From Microthrixaceae bacterium (GTDB lineage: Bacteria; Actinomycetota; Acidimicrobiia; Acidimicrobiales; Microtrichaceae), in NCBI GenBank assembly GCA_019694615.1, contig JAIBBP010000202.1, positions 1 to 52,921 on the forward strand: a DNA stretch of 52,921 bases, read 5' to 3'. Positions 1-10,252 of this stretch are shown piece after piece. The position numbers and the translations under genes were made by a program. Within the stretch, counting starts at the first letter, position 1, and every line of letters begins with the position of its first letter. The notes beneath the pieces are model-generated. The model searched no databases. It was not told the DNA's origin and saw only the letters and a list, made by a program, of their open reading frames with translations.

Positions 1-1
1 T

Positions 2-1156
2 GCGGGGCTGTGTCCGGTGCGCGGGCACTCCAACGTCCAGGGCGACCGAACGATGGGCATCTGGGAGCGGCCGCCTGCCCCGTTCCTCGACCGCTTGGAG
101 GCGGAGTTCGGACTCCCGATGCCGCGTGAGAACGGCGTCGACGTTGCTGAGGCCATCCAGTCGTTCGTCGACGGTACGGCCAAGGTGTTGTTCTGTCTCG
201 GCGGCAACTTCATGCGAGCGATTCCCGAAACCGATCTCGCCGAGCGGGCGATCAGCCGGGCTCGGCTCACCGTGCACGTGTCCACGAAACTCAACCGGTC
301 CCACGCCGTGTGCGGCGGGACGGCACTGATCCTCCCGACGCTCGGCCGCACCGAGATCGACGCACAGCTGTCCGGCGACCAGTTCGTGACAGTCGAGGAC
401 TCCATGGGCAAGGTCCACCGCTCACAGGGCGTTTTGCAGCCCGCGAGTCCGTTCCTGCGGAGCGAGATGGCGATCGTGACGGGCCTGGCCGAAGCGCTGT
501 TTCCCGGCACCACGAGCGGGGTCGACTGGGCGTCGTTCCGCCACGACTACGGCGTCGTTCGCGATCACATCTCGCGGGTCGTCCCAGGCTTCGACGACTT
601 CAATGAGCGGGTCTCCGACCCCGCCGGATTCGAGCTGCCACACCCGCCGCGCGACTCGCGCACGTTTCCCACTGCTACCGGAGCAGCGAACTTCGCGGTC
701 ACCCAACGACTGGCCGCCGACGCACCCGAGTCGGTCGACCCCGACGGTCCACAACTCCTGTTGCAGACGCTGCGCTCCCACGACCAGTACAACACCACGA
801 TCTACGGACTCGACGACCGCTACCGGGGCATCCACGGTGGCCGCATGGTGGTGTTCGTGAACCCCGGCGACATCGCCCGCTTGGGCCTGCACGACGGTCA
901 GATCGTCGACCTGGTGTCGCACCTCGGTGGTACCGAGCGCCGGGTCAGTGGGTTCCGTGTTGTGCCCTACCCCACGCCACCGGGGTGTGCTGCCGCCTAC
1001 TACCCCGAGACCAATCCGCTGATCGCGCTCGAACACCGGTCGCCCGAGGCAGGCACCCCCGCCTCCAAAGCAGTACCCGTAACCCTCCAAGCCGGTTCTG
1101 TTGTACAAAGCGCGCGGCTGGGCGCGCGCTTTGTACAACAGAACGGGTTGGGGTCG

Positions 1157-1177
<21 letters not shown>
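2..1177 (+). CDS. FdhF/YdeP-like molybdopterin oxidoreductase alpha subunit, C-terminal part (5' end outside window)
   Basis: The frame is open to the left window edge, so this is the last ~390 residues of a protein that in this family is usually ~750. Visible family signatures are PVRGHSNVQGDRT at the very start, LGGNFMRAIPETD, VSTKLNRSHAVCGG, a DSMGKVHRSQGVLQP stretch, and a C-terminal molybdopterin-dinucleotide binding domain around GRMVVFVNPGDIARLG. The family resembles formate dehydrogenase H; the Mo-ligating and Fe-S residues would lie upstream, so the substrate cannot be judged. Homologues usually end shortly after the NTPVSK-like motif, here GTPASKAVPVTL. This frame continues ~30 codons through a 50-bp hairpin and ends inside the convergent HAD gene, a probable 3' extension. 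Subunit identity is firm, function general. Confidence 0.85.
1095..1144. repeat. Long palindrome, copy A of the GTTCTGT...ACAGAAC group
   Basis: Perfect 22-bp arms (1095-1116 and 1123-1144) with a 6-nt loop. The arms begin GTTCTGTTGTACAAAG. It sits between the convergent FdhF-like and HAD genes but inside the open frame of the former. No T-tract follows on either strand. It may act as a bidirectional terminator, but the outer 7 bp recur in the elements at 3916 and 18550, in other gene contexts. Confidence 0.85.
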
Positions 1178-3888
<2,711 letters not shown>

Positions 3889-3915
3889 TCACTGTCCTCC
3901 CACCCGCCAGGGCTC

Positions 3916-3965
3916 GTTCTGTCCCGCGTTTGTCTAGGTTTTCCTGAAGATTCGCGGGACAGAAC
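3916..3965. repeat. Palindrome, copy B of the GTTCTGT...ACAGAAC group
   Basis: 13-bp perfect arms (GTTCTGTCCCGCG, 3916-3928, and its complement at 3953-3965) around a 24-nt loop. It lies in the gap between the SRPBCC gene (stop 4003) and ligA, both on the minus strand, just upstream of the ligA promoter. It may end SRPBCC/thrS transcription. The rest of the 3885-4002 gap shows nothing recognisable. Confidence 0.75.
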
Positions 3966-4002
3966 CGGTTGAGGGAGGAACCCCAGTGGGTGGGGTGCCG
4001 CG

Positions 4003-4440
4003 TCAGGTTCGGGTGGGGGCAACCTTGGCGAGTCGGCGGACGAAGTCGCCCAACACCATCGTCAGGAACCGCTGCATGATCGCACCGGTGATGCCCTTCG
4101 ATTCGAACGTGCCCACCCAGGCGATCCGGCATCGCCGATCGCCGAGCGGTTCGAGGCGGACGTCCGCCCGGTAGTTCGAGATCGGCAGCCCGGCGAGCAG
4201 CACGTAGCCCAGGTGACTCGGCGGGTCGAACACGACGACCTCCTCGCGGCTGATGAAGCTCCCCGTCCCGAGGTTGCGGACGGCGCCGACGCCATCGGGC
4301 GTCGGCGTGCCCTCACGCTCCAACGACGAGTGCGACATGAACCCCCACGAACTGAACCCACGGGCATCGGCGATCATGTCCCACACGACCTCAATCGGCG
4401 CCTCGATGATGCGCCCAACCCGGACGACGTAGTGCGTCAC
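4003..4440 (-). CDS. SRPBCC (START/Bet v1-like) family protein
   Basis: A 145-aa protein beginning with the typical polyketide-cyclase-like opening (IIEAPIEVVWDMIADARGFSSW), followed by alternating strands and a long C-terminal helix (GAIMQRFLTMVLGDFVRRLA). The fold forms a hydrophobic pocket for lipids or small ligands; the ligand cannot be read from sequence. The start is GTG, 6 nt after the thrS stop, so it is probably co-transcribed with thrS. No functional tie to threonyl-tRNA synthesis is evident. A second, different SRPBCC gene lies at 19438. Confidence 0.8.
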   Translation of the reverse strand: MTHYVVRVGRIIEAPIEVVWDMIADARGFSSWGFMSHSSLEREGTPTPDGVGAVRNLGTGSFISREEVVVFDPPSHLGYVLLAGLPISNYRADVRLEPLGDRRCRIAWVGTFESKGITGAIMQRFLTMVLGDFVRRLAKVAPTRT

Positions 4441-4446
4441 GAGGAG

Positions 4447-6459
4447 CTAGGCCTTCGTGATGTGGCCGGCGTCGATCAGGCTCTTGGTGTCGATGCGGTC
4501 GTGCATCAACGCGACGAAGTCGTCGAGCGACATCGGGGTCTCGGTGCCGGTGCGATCGCGCACGGTGACCGAACGCTCCTCGGCCTCACGGCGACCGACG
4601 ACAGCGATGAACGGCACCCACCGCTTCGACGCCGTGCGCACCTTGGCGCCGAGCCGCCCGTCGGACAGGTCGGCCTGGGACCGGAAACCTTCACCCAACA
4701 GCACCCGGTTCACCTCCGCCGCGTAGTCGTCGAGGTCGGGCATGACGGGAATGACGACGACCTGTTCGGGCGCCAGCCACACCGGGAACGCCCCACCGAA
4801 GTGCTCCACGAGATAGGACGTGAACCGCTCGTGGCTGCCGAGCGGCGCACGGTGGATGACGACGACCGGCTGTTTGGTGCCGTCGGACGCGACGTAGTTC
4901 AGGTCGTAGCGGCTCGGCGTGTAGAGGTCGACCTGGTTGGTGGACGCCGCGTACTCCTTGCCGCCGACGGTGCGGATCATGAAGTCGACCTTCGGCCCGT
5001 AGTGGGCCGCTCCGCCGATGTCCTCGACGTAGGGGATGCCCGAGTCGTCCATCGCTCCGCGGGTGATCTCCTCGGCGCGGCGCCACATCTCCTCGTCGTC
5101 GTGGTACTTGTCGGTCTTGGCGGGATCGCGCAGCGCCAGCACCATGTGGAAGTCCTCGATGCCGAGCGCCGTGTAGTACTCCTCGTGCATCTTCATGACC
5201 GTGAGGAACTCCTCGCGGGCCTGGTCGAACGTGCAGTAGATGTGCGCGTCGTTCTGGGTGAACCCGCGGGTGCGCATGAGGCCGAACAGCTGGCCGCTGC
5301 GCTCGAACCGGTAGACCGTGCCGTACTCGGCGATGCGGTAAGGAAGCTCCCGGTAGGACTTCGGGCGGGACTGGTACACCATGTGGTGGTGCGGGCAGTT
5401 CATCGGCCGCAGGTAGTACGTCTCACCCTCGATGTCGATCGGCGAGTAGAGGTCCTCGGCGTAGTACGGCAGGTGACCCGACAGGTAGTAGAGGTCGTCT
5501 TTGGCGAGCTGAGGGGTGACGACTCGCTGGTAGCCGTAGGCCCGCTCGGTCTCCCGTGCCCAGCCTTCGAGCTCGTCGCGGATGATCGTGCCGTTGGGGA
5601 GCCACAGCGGTAGGCCCTTGCCGACCTCGGTGGAGAACGCGAACAGGTCGAGGTGTTCGCCGATGCGCCGGTGGTCGCGCTTGGCGGCCTCTTCGAGTCG
5701 GGCCAGGTGCGCCTTGAGTTCGTCGCGGGTGGGCCACGCCGTGCCGTAGATCCGCTGGAGCTGCGGGTTCTTCTCGCTGCCCCGCCAGTACGCCGCAGCG
5801 GTACGAAGCAGCTTCACCGCCGGGATCATCTTCGTGGACGGCAGGTGCGGTCCCCGGCAGAGGTCAGACCAGCAACGCTCGCCGGTCTTGGGGTCGAGGT
5901 TGTCGTAGACGGTGAGGGCACCCTCGCCCACCTCCATCAACTCGTTGCCGTCGATGCCGCCGCTGTCCTGGATGAGGTCGAGTTTGTAGGGCTCGTTCGA
6001 CAACTCCTCCAGCGCTTCGGCCGCGCTGCCGTAGACCCGCCGGGAGAAGCGCTGGCCGCGCTTGATGATCTCCTTCATGCGGTCTTCGATTCGCGGAAGG
6101 TCCTCGGTGGAGAACGGGATCTCGACGCCGAAGTCGTAGTAGAAGCCGTTCTCGATGGGCGGGCCCATTCCGAGCTTCGACTCGGGGAACAGGTCCTGCA
6201 CCGCCTGCGCCATCACGTGGGCGGCGGAGTGACGCAACACGTTCAACCCGTCCGGACTCGACATCGGCACCGGCTGAACGGCCAGCTCGGCATCGGGCAT
6301 GTGAGTGAGGTCGAGCAGCCGCCCGTCATCCGTCCTGGCCACGACGATCGCATTCGGCCCCGTCATCGTCAGCCCCGCCGCGGCGAACGACTCACCCAGC
6401 GTGGAGCCGGCAGAAACGGTGACGGGATCGAGTGCAGTGGCGCTGTCGGAGACGGACAT
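4447..6459 (-). CDS. thrS: Threonyl-tRNA synthetase
   Basis: A 670-aa class II aminoacyl-tRNA synthetase. An N-terminal TGS-like domain (1-60) is followed by the editing domain with its HxxxH motif (RHSAAHVMAQAV). The catalytic core has the zinc-ligand MNCPHHH segment, motif 2 (YRFERSGQLFGLMRTRGFTQND) and motif 3 (HRAPLGSHERF). A C-terminal anticodon-binding domain (PEQVVVIPV...) completes it. It charges tRNA-Thr and edits mischarged Ser. The promoter box TAGACT lies 7 nt upstream of the ATG, so it is likely leaderless; no T-box leader is present. SRPBCC gene follows in the operon. Confidence 0.97.
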   Translation of the reverse strand: MSVSDSATALDPVTVSAGSTLGESFAAAGLTMTGPNAIVVARTDDGRLLDLTHMPDAELAVQPVPMSSPDGLNVLRHSAAHVMAQAVQDLFPESKLGMGPPIENGFYYDFGVEIPFSTEDLPRIEDRMKEIIKRGQRFSRRVYGSAAEALEELSNEPYKLDLIQDSGGIDGNELMEVGEGALTVYDNLDPKTGERCWSDLCRGPHLPSTKMIPAVKLLRTAAAYWRGSEKNPQLQRIYGTAWPTRDELKAHLARLEEAAKRDHRRIGEHLDLFAFSTEVGKGLPLWLPNGTIIRDELEGWARETERAYGYQRVVTPQLAKDDLYYLSGHLPYYAEDLYSPIDIEGETYYLRPMNCPHHHMVYQSRPKSYRELPYRIAEYGTVYRFERSGQLFGLMRTRGFTQNDAHIYCTFDQAREEFLTVMKMHEEYYTALGIEDFHMVLALRDPAKTDKYHDDEEMWRRAEEITRGAMDDSGIPYVEDIGGAAHYGPKVDFMIRTVGGKEYAASTNQVDLYTPSRYDLNYVASDGTKQPVVVIHRAPLGSHERFTSYLVEHFGGAFPVWLAPEQVVVIPVMPDLDDYAAEVNRVLLGEGFRSQADLSDGRLGAKVRTASKRWVPFIAVVGRREAEERSVTVRDRTGTETPMSLDDFVALMHDRIDTKSLIDAGHITKA

Positions 6460-6466
6460 GCGGCGA

Positions 6467-6472
6467 AGTCTA
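6467..6472 (-). promoter_or_regulatory. -10 box of thrS
   Basis: TAGACT on the minus strand with exactly 7 nt to the ATG; leaderless geometry. The 158-bp divergent gap 6460-6616 holds this box, the palindrome at 6535 and the DUF4112 promoter. Confidence 0.55.
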
Positions 6473-6534
6473 CGGGCGACCCATCAACGGCCACGACCGA
6501 TAAGGGAGAGTTCCCCGAGTCCCGCCCACCCCAC

Positions 6535-6587
6535 CGAAACGTGCTGCGAGGCTTGCGGTTTCGCGATTGCCTCGCAGCGCATTTGGC
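6535..6587. repeat. Dispersed palindromic element, copy G (shared core with 52680-52731)
   Basis: Arms TGCGAGGC (6545-6552) and GCCTCGCA (6569-6576), extended outward by wobble-compatible bases (CGAAACGTGC against GCGCATTTGG). The loop contains TGCGGTTTCGCGATTGC, found identically in the element at 52680. It lies between the divergent thrS and DUF4112 promoters, so it is not a terminator of either gene. Confidence 0.75.
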
Positions 6588-6604
6588 TTCGGGTCTCGAT
6601 CGGA

Positions 6605-6610
6605 TACCTT
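6605..6610 (+). promoter_or_regulatory. -10 box of the DUF4112 gene
   Basis: TACCTT followed by 6 nt and the GTG start. A weak -35 candidate (TTGGCT, 6583-6588, 16-nt spacer) begins in the right flank of the palindromic element. Confidence 0.5.
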
Positions 6611-6616
6611 GCCCGT

Positions 6617-7183
6617 GTGAGCGACCTGCCCGTTCCTGTCGAGCACACGATTCACGCCCGCCCGCGGGTCGACTCCGAGAGGCCCGGTCCGGAACGACCG
6701 ATCGAGGCGGAGACCGACGAGCCCGCCGCCGGGCTGGTGCCCGACTATGTGCGGAAGCTGGCGTGGGTGCTCGACGACGCGATTCCAATCGTCGCCGGTC
6801 GGCGCGTCGGAATCGACGGATTCCTCAGCTTCATCCCCGTCGTCGGCGAAGCCGCCGGGTTCGGACTCGCAGCGACAGTCGTGCTCGCCGGAGTGAAAGC
6901 CGGGGCGAGCTGGCCGACCGTCGCCCGGATGATGTTCCACACGCTCGGCGAGTCGCTCTTCGGCATGATCCCGCTCGCCGGCCCCGTCATCGCGTTCTTC
7001 TGGAAGGCGAACCAGCGCAACCTCCGGATCATCGAGAGCGACCTACGGGATCGCGAGGCGACCCGCCGAGAGAGTTGGAAGGTGTTGCTCGTCGCGGTGT
7101 CGATGGTGGCGATCGGCGCGCTGTTCGTCCTGGTCAGCCTGGCGATCGCGATCTACACGATCTGGCAGTGGATCTTCGGCTGA
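6617..7183 (+). CDS. DUF4112 membrane protein
   Basis: A 188-aa protein with GTG start chosen from the TACCTT-N6-GTG leaderless promoter. After a ~55-residue polar N-terminus comes the DUF4112 signature: GIDGFLSFIPVVGEAAGFG, MMFHTLGESLFGMIPLAGP and FWKANQRN. A strongly hydrophobic helix near the C-terminus (about 155-180) follows. DUF4112 proteins are small polytopic membrane proteins without a known function. Stands alone, convergent with the MetE-like gene. Confidence 0.8.
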   Translation: MSDLPVPVEHTIHARPRVDSERPGPERPIEAETDEPAAGLVPDYVRKLAWVLDDAIPIVAGRRVGIDGFLSFIPVVGEAAGFGLAATVVLAGVKAGASWPTVARMMFHTLGESLFGMIPLAGPVIAFFWKANQRNLRIIESDLRDREATRRESWKVLLVAVSMVAIGALFVLVSLAIAIYTIWQWIFG

Positions 7184-7202
7184 ACGGGACCCACGCCACC
7201 CG

Positions 7203-7229
7203 TGACGGACCGGCTCCGCCGGACTGTCA
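7203..7229. terminator. Imperfect hairpin between convergent genes
   Basis: TGAC...GTCA outer arms with CCGGC/GCCGG inner arms around a short loop, placed between the DUF4112 stop (7183) and the MetE-like stop codon (7227-7229). Probably a bidirectional terminator; no T-tract. Confidence 0.45.
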
Positions 7230-8162
7230 GGCACCCACCGGGAGGCGGGCCCCGACGACCTGGTTGAAGACCCGCTCGGACAGCTCACCGGTCAGGCGCA
7301 GCACCCGCTCGGCCTGGCTAATGCCGAAGCTGCCGAGGCCCGCGGACGGCGTGATGATCGAACGCTCGCGGAGCAGGAGCGGGTCGAGTCCGGCCTGGGC
7401 AAGGTCTGCCCACAACGCCGACAACCGACGCCACAGGCGCTCCACGCCCGAACCCAACGGCTCATCGACCGGCACGGCACCCCAGGCGACGAAACCGCCC
7501 CCGTCGAGGAACCGACCGAGTTCGGCGGCGGCCGTGTCGAGACGGGCGGAGATCGGCGCGCCGAGCACCGCGATGCCCGTGCGGAGCAGCATCGCCCAGT
7601 CGGCTCGGCCGCTCACCTGCACCCCGACCAACGCGTCCTCGCTGAGGGGCTCGACGACCTCGGACACGAGGCCCTCGATCTCATCGGGAGACAAGGGAAA
7701 CGTCGGGTGCATGGAGTTGGCGAGGCCGGGCTCCTCCAGGAACAGCAGGAGCGGAGCGCCGGGTAGCAACTGGCCGGTGAGGTCGATGACAGCACGGGCC
7801 CAGTCCTGCACGTACCGAGCAGCGGCACCCGATGCCCGATCGCGGTCGACGCCTCGTTGCATGAGACCGAGCTCGACGGTCACCGGCCCGGTCACCGAAA
7901 CCACGACCGGCTCGACCCGACCTCGAAGGTCGTCGAGAAACGCCCTCAGCGGCGCCAGCCGCTCAGCCGAACCGTCGACGCCAGCGCCACGCTCGGCGTC
8001 GTCGAGGTCAGCGGCGGAGTCGAGACGCAGGCTCGGCCCCGATGGGAGACCGGGAGTCAGCTCACGGACGACGCGGGACGCATCGAAGGGAGTGAGCTGC
8101 GGCAGCGAACCGACAACAGTGGCCAGGCCTGCCGGAAGAACGAGTCGAAGGGGTACCCCCAT
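7227..8162 (-). CDS. MetE C-terminal-like protein (cobalamin-independent methionine synthase superfamily)
   Basis: A 311-aa TIM-barrel type protein resembling the isolated catalytic half of MetE and the actinobacterial Rv3015c type. Readable signatures are ATVVGSLPQ at the N-terminus, VVSVTGPVTVELGLM, LLLFLEEPGLA and the C-terminal ITPSAGLGSFGISQAERVLRL. At half the length of MetE it is unlikely to be a complete methionine synthase; related proteins transfer methyl groups or decarboxylate. Start: an ATG is preceded directly by an in-frame GTG (8165); AGAGG is too close to either for a clean choice. Its place between ligA and mnmA matches mycobacterial order. Confidence 0.7.
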   Translation of the reverse strand: MGVPLRLVLPAGLATVVGSLPQLTPFDASRVVRELTPGLPSGPSLRLDSAADLDDAERGAGVDGSAERLAPLRAFLDDLRGRVEPVVVSVTGPVTVELGLMQRGVDRDRASGAAARYVQDWARAVIDLTGQLLPGAPLLLFLEEPGLANSMHPTFPLSPDEIEGLVSEVVEPLSEDALVGVQVSGRADWAMLLRTGIAVLGAPISARLDTAAAELGRFLDGGGFVAWGAVPVDEPLGSGVERLWRRLSALWADLAQAGLDPLLLRERSIITPSAGLGSFGISQAERVLRLTGELSERVFNQVVGARLPVGA

Positions 8163-8208
8163 CACCTCTACTTAGCGACGGGGCTCTCGCGTACGCAAGT
8201 CTGGGGCC

Positions 8209-9108
8209 ATGCGTGCGCATCCCGTCGTGTGGTCCTTCCGAGTCTGTTGGCTCCTGCTCCCGTTCACCGCGGGCGAGGCGATCAGCGCAGCGGTCGACCA
8301 CAGGTCGACGGCGGTCGCGGTGGCAACAGCGATGCTGGCGTGGACGCTGTGGGCGGCCGTGTTGGTCGCAGCGCTCGTTCCACACCACGTCACGCTCACC
8401 ATCGTGCGCGTGATCACTCCCGTCGCACCGCTGGCCACGGCTACCGCGCTCACCGTCGGCGCTCCCGCCGAACTCGAGACCTCGACGTTGGTGCTCGGCG
8501 CGATCGGACTTGCCGCGGCGATCCTCGCCACCGCGGCTGCGTGGTCGGGAGCCTTGGCGGACGAGTACGTGAACGCCGCGTCCTACGGCGACGAGCGGCG
8601 CTTCGCGCTGCGGGTTCCGGTGGCGTTCAAGCTCGGCCCCGTTCCGGCGTTCTGGGCGGTGATGATGTCGGGTCTGATCGTCGGGCCCATCCTGTTGGCA
8701 GCACGATCGTGGATCGCAGGAACGGTCCTCCTCGCGGCCGGTCTGGTCGTCGCGAACGTAGCGATCCGGTCCTTCCACGCGCTGTCGCGTCGATGGTTGG
8801 TGTTCGTCCCGGCGGGGGCGACCCTCGTCGACCACCTCGTACTCGTCGACCCGGTGATGTTCCCGCTCCGTCGCATCGCTCGCCTGGCTCCGGCTCTGGA
8901 CGGCACGACGGCTCGCGATCTCACGTCCGGCACGTCGGGCCTGGTCCTCGAGATCGCGTTCGACGCACCGGTCGAGATCGTCGCCCGCACCGCGCGGACG
9001 GAAGGCGAAACCGAGCTGGTCGGGACGGTTCTGGTGAGCCCGGTCCGGCCCGGCGCTGTCGTGACCGAGGCCGCGCGGCGGCGCCTTCCGACCGGTGCCA
9101 CGACCTAG
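8209..9108 (+). CDS. Polytopic membrane protein of unknown function
   Basis: A 299-aa protein not recognised as a named family. About six hydrophobic segments are visible (roughly residues 10-30, 37-60, 62-85, 95-115, 145-163, 168-188). A ~100-residue soluble C-terminal region follows, rich in beta-strand-like stretches (RWLVFVPAGATLVDHLVLVDPVMFP...). The start ATG lies 43 bp from the divergent MetE-like gene. It converges on mnmA across a hairpin. It may be conserved among Acidimicrobiia, but that is only an inference. Confidence 0.7.
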   Translation: MRAHPVVWSFRVCWLLLPFTAGEAISAAVDHRSTAVAVATAMLAWTLWAAVLVAALVPHHVTLTIVRVITPVAPLATATALTVGAPAELETSTLVLGAIGLAAAILATAAAWSGALADEYVNAASYGDERRFALRVPVAFKLGPVPAFWAVMMSGLIVGPILLAARSWIAGTVLLAAGLVVANVAIRSFHALSRRWLVFVPAGATLVDHLVLVDPVMFPLRRIARLAPALDGTTARDLTSGTSGLVLEIAFDAPVEIVARTARTEGETELVGTVLVSPVRPGAVVTEAARRRLPTGATT

Positions 9109-9132
9109 CCGGCGACTCAGGCGGTGTCGAAC

Positions 9133-9179
9133 AACCGTGTGCCGAAAGCGCCCTCCGAGGGCAGTTTCAGCACACGGTT
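9133..9179. terminator. Bidirectional hairpin between the membrane-protein gene and mnmA
   Basis: 9-bp outer arms AACCGTGTG (9133-9141) and CACACGGTT (9171-9179). After an internal bulge comes a GCCCT/AGGGC inner stem with a 3-nt loop. The right edge touches the mnmA stop codon. Placement between convergent stops fits a shared terminator. Confidence 0.65.
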
Positions 9180-10252
9180 CACCAGGGCGGGCCGTTCGCT
9201 CCGGTTGCGATGCCCCCGCCGACCACGACGTCGCCGTCGTAGAGCACCACGCTCTGCCCGACCGCGACGCGTCGCTGCGGTTCGTCCCATCGGAGCAAAA
9301 CACGGTCGGGTCCGATCGCTTCGACGACCGCCGTCTGGGTCCGCCCATGGGCGCTGCACTGCGCAAGGGTCGGTCCCGACCACGGTGCGCCCGCCCACAC
9401 CATCGACTCGAGGCGGACCTCATCGGCGAGAAGGTCCTCCGCTGACCCGACCACCACCGTCGCCCCGGGCACGTCGACGTCGACCACGTAGTGCGGACCG
9501 CCGGGGCCGCCGATGTCGAGCCCCCGGCGTTGTCCGACCGTCACCAACTCGACGGCATCGACCGACCCCAGCACAGCCCCCTCGCGGTCGACGATGGCGC
9601 CACGCCGCAGTGGGATCCGGTCGCCGAGGAACGTACCGCGGCCGCCCTTCTCGCGGGTGATGAAACAGACGTCCTGGCTGTCGGGCTTCGCCGCCGTGCG
9701 GAGGCCGAGTTCGGCTGCAAGCGAGCGCACGTCGTCCTTGGTGAGGTGGCCCAGCGGGAAGAGAGTGCGGGCCAGCGCCTCTCCGTGGAGCGGATACAGG
9801 ACGTAGCTCTGATCCTTGCCACGATCAGCGCCACGGGCGATACGCACACCGCCGGCTCCGTCGGCTCGGTCGACACGGCGCGCATGGTGACCGGTGGCGA
9901 CAGCGTCGAATCCAAGGGCGTCGGCGCGACGCAGAAGGCGGTCGAACTTGAGGTGGCGGTTACACTCGACACACGGATTGGGGGTTCGCCCAGCCGCGTG
10001 ATCGGCCACGTAGGGGGCGACCACGTGACGGTCGAACTCGGCGCCGAAGTTGAACACGTGGTGGTCGATGTCAAGCTGCTGAGCCACGCGGCGGGCGTCG
10101 TCGACATCGGACACCGAACAGCAGCCGGTGTCGCTCGGTCCGCCCCAGAGCTTCATAGTCACCCCCACGACGTCGTGGCCCTCCGACGCCAGGACCGCGG
10201 CTGCGACCGAGCTATCGACCCCACCCGACATCGCAACCAGGATCCGGCTCAT
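9179..10252 (-). CDS. mnmA: tRNA-specific 2-thiouridylase MnmA
   Basis: A 357-aa protein. It has the PP-loop SGGVDS (9-14), catalytic Cys94 in NPCVECN, the GKDQSYVLY motif, second active-site Cys196 in DSQDVCF, and a C-terminal beta-barrel. It thiolates U34 of tRNA Lys/Glu/Gln using persulfide sulfur from a cysteine desulfurase. The frame runs ~65 codons further upstream, but that part is Arg-rich overlap with iscS. ATG at 10252, overlapping the iscS stop as ATGA, gives the conserved MSRILVAMSGGVDSS start. Sulfur donor (iscS) and user are thus translationally coupled. Confidence 0.97.
   Translation of the reverse strand: MSRILVAMSGGVDSSVAAAVLASEGHDVVGVTMKLWGGPSDTGCCSVSDVDDARRVAQQLDIDHHVFNFGAEFDRHVVAPYVADHAAGRTPNPCVECNRHLKFDRLLRRADALGFDAVATGHHARRVDRADGAGGVRIARGADRGKDQSYVLYPLHGEALARTLFPLGHLTKDDVRSLAAELGLRTAAKPDSQDVCFITREKGGRGTFLGDRIPLRRGAIVDREGAVLGSVDAVELVTVGQRRGLDIGGPGGPHYVVDVDVPGATVVVGSAEDLLADEVRLESMVWAGAPWSGPTLAQCSAHGRTQTAVVEAIGPDRVLLRWDEPQRRVAVGQSVVLYDGDVVVGGGIATGANGPPW

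Noticed and set aside
6460..6616. T-box leader or riboswitch upstream of thrS
   Set aside because: The thrS promoter box lies 7 nt from the ATG, leaving no room for a leader; the palindrome is upstream of the promoter.
5653..8175. 840-codon open frame on the plus strand
   Set aside because: Antisense to thrS and the MetE-like gene; composition is a high-GC shadow frame with no domain.
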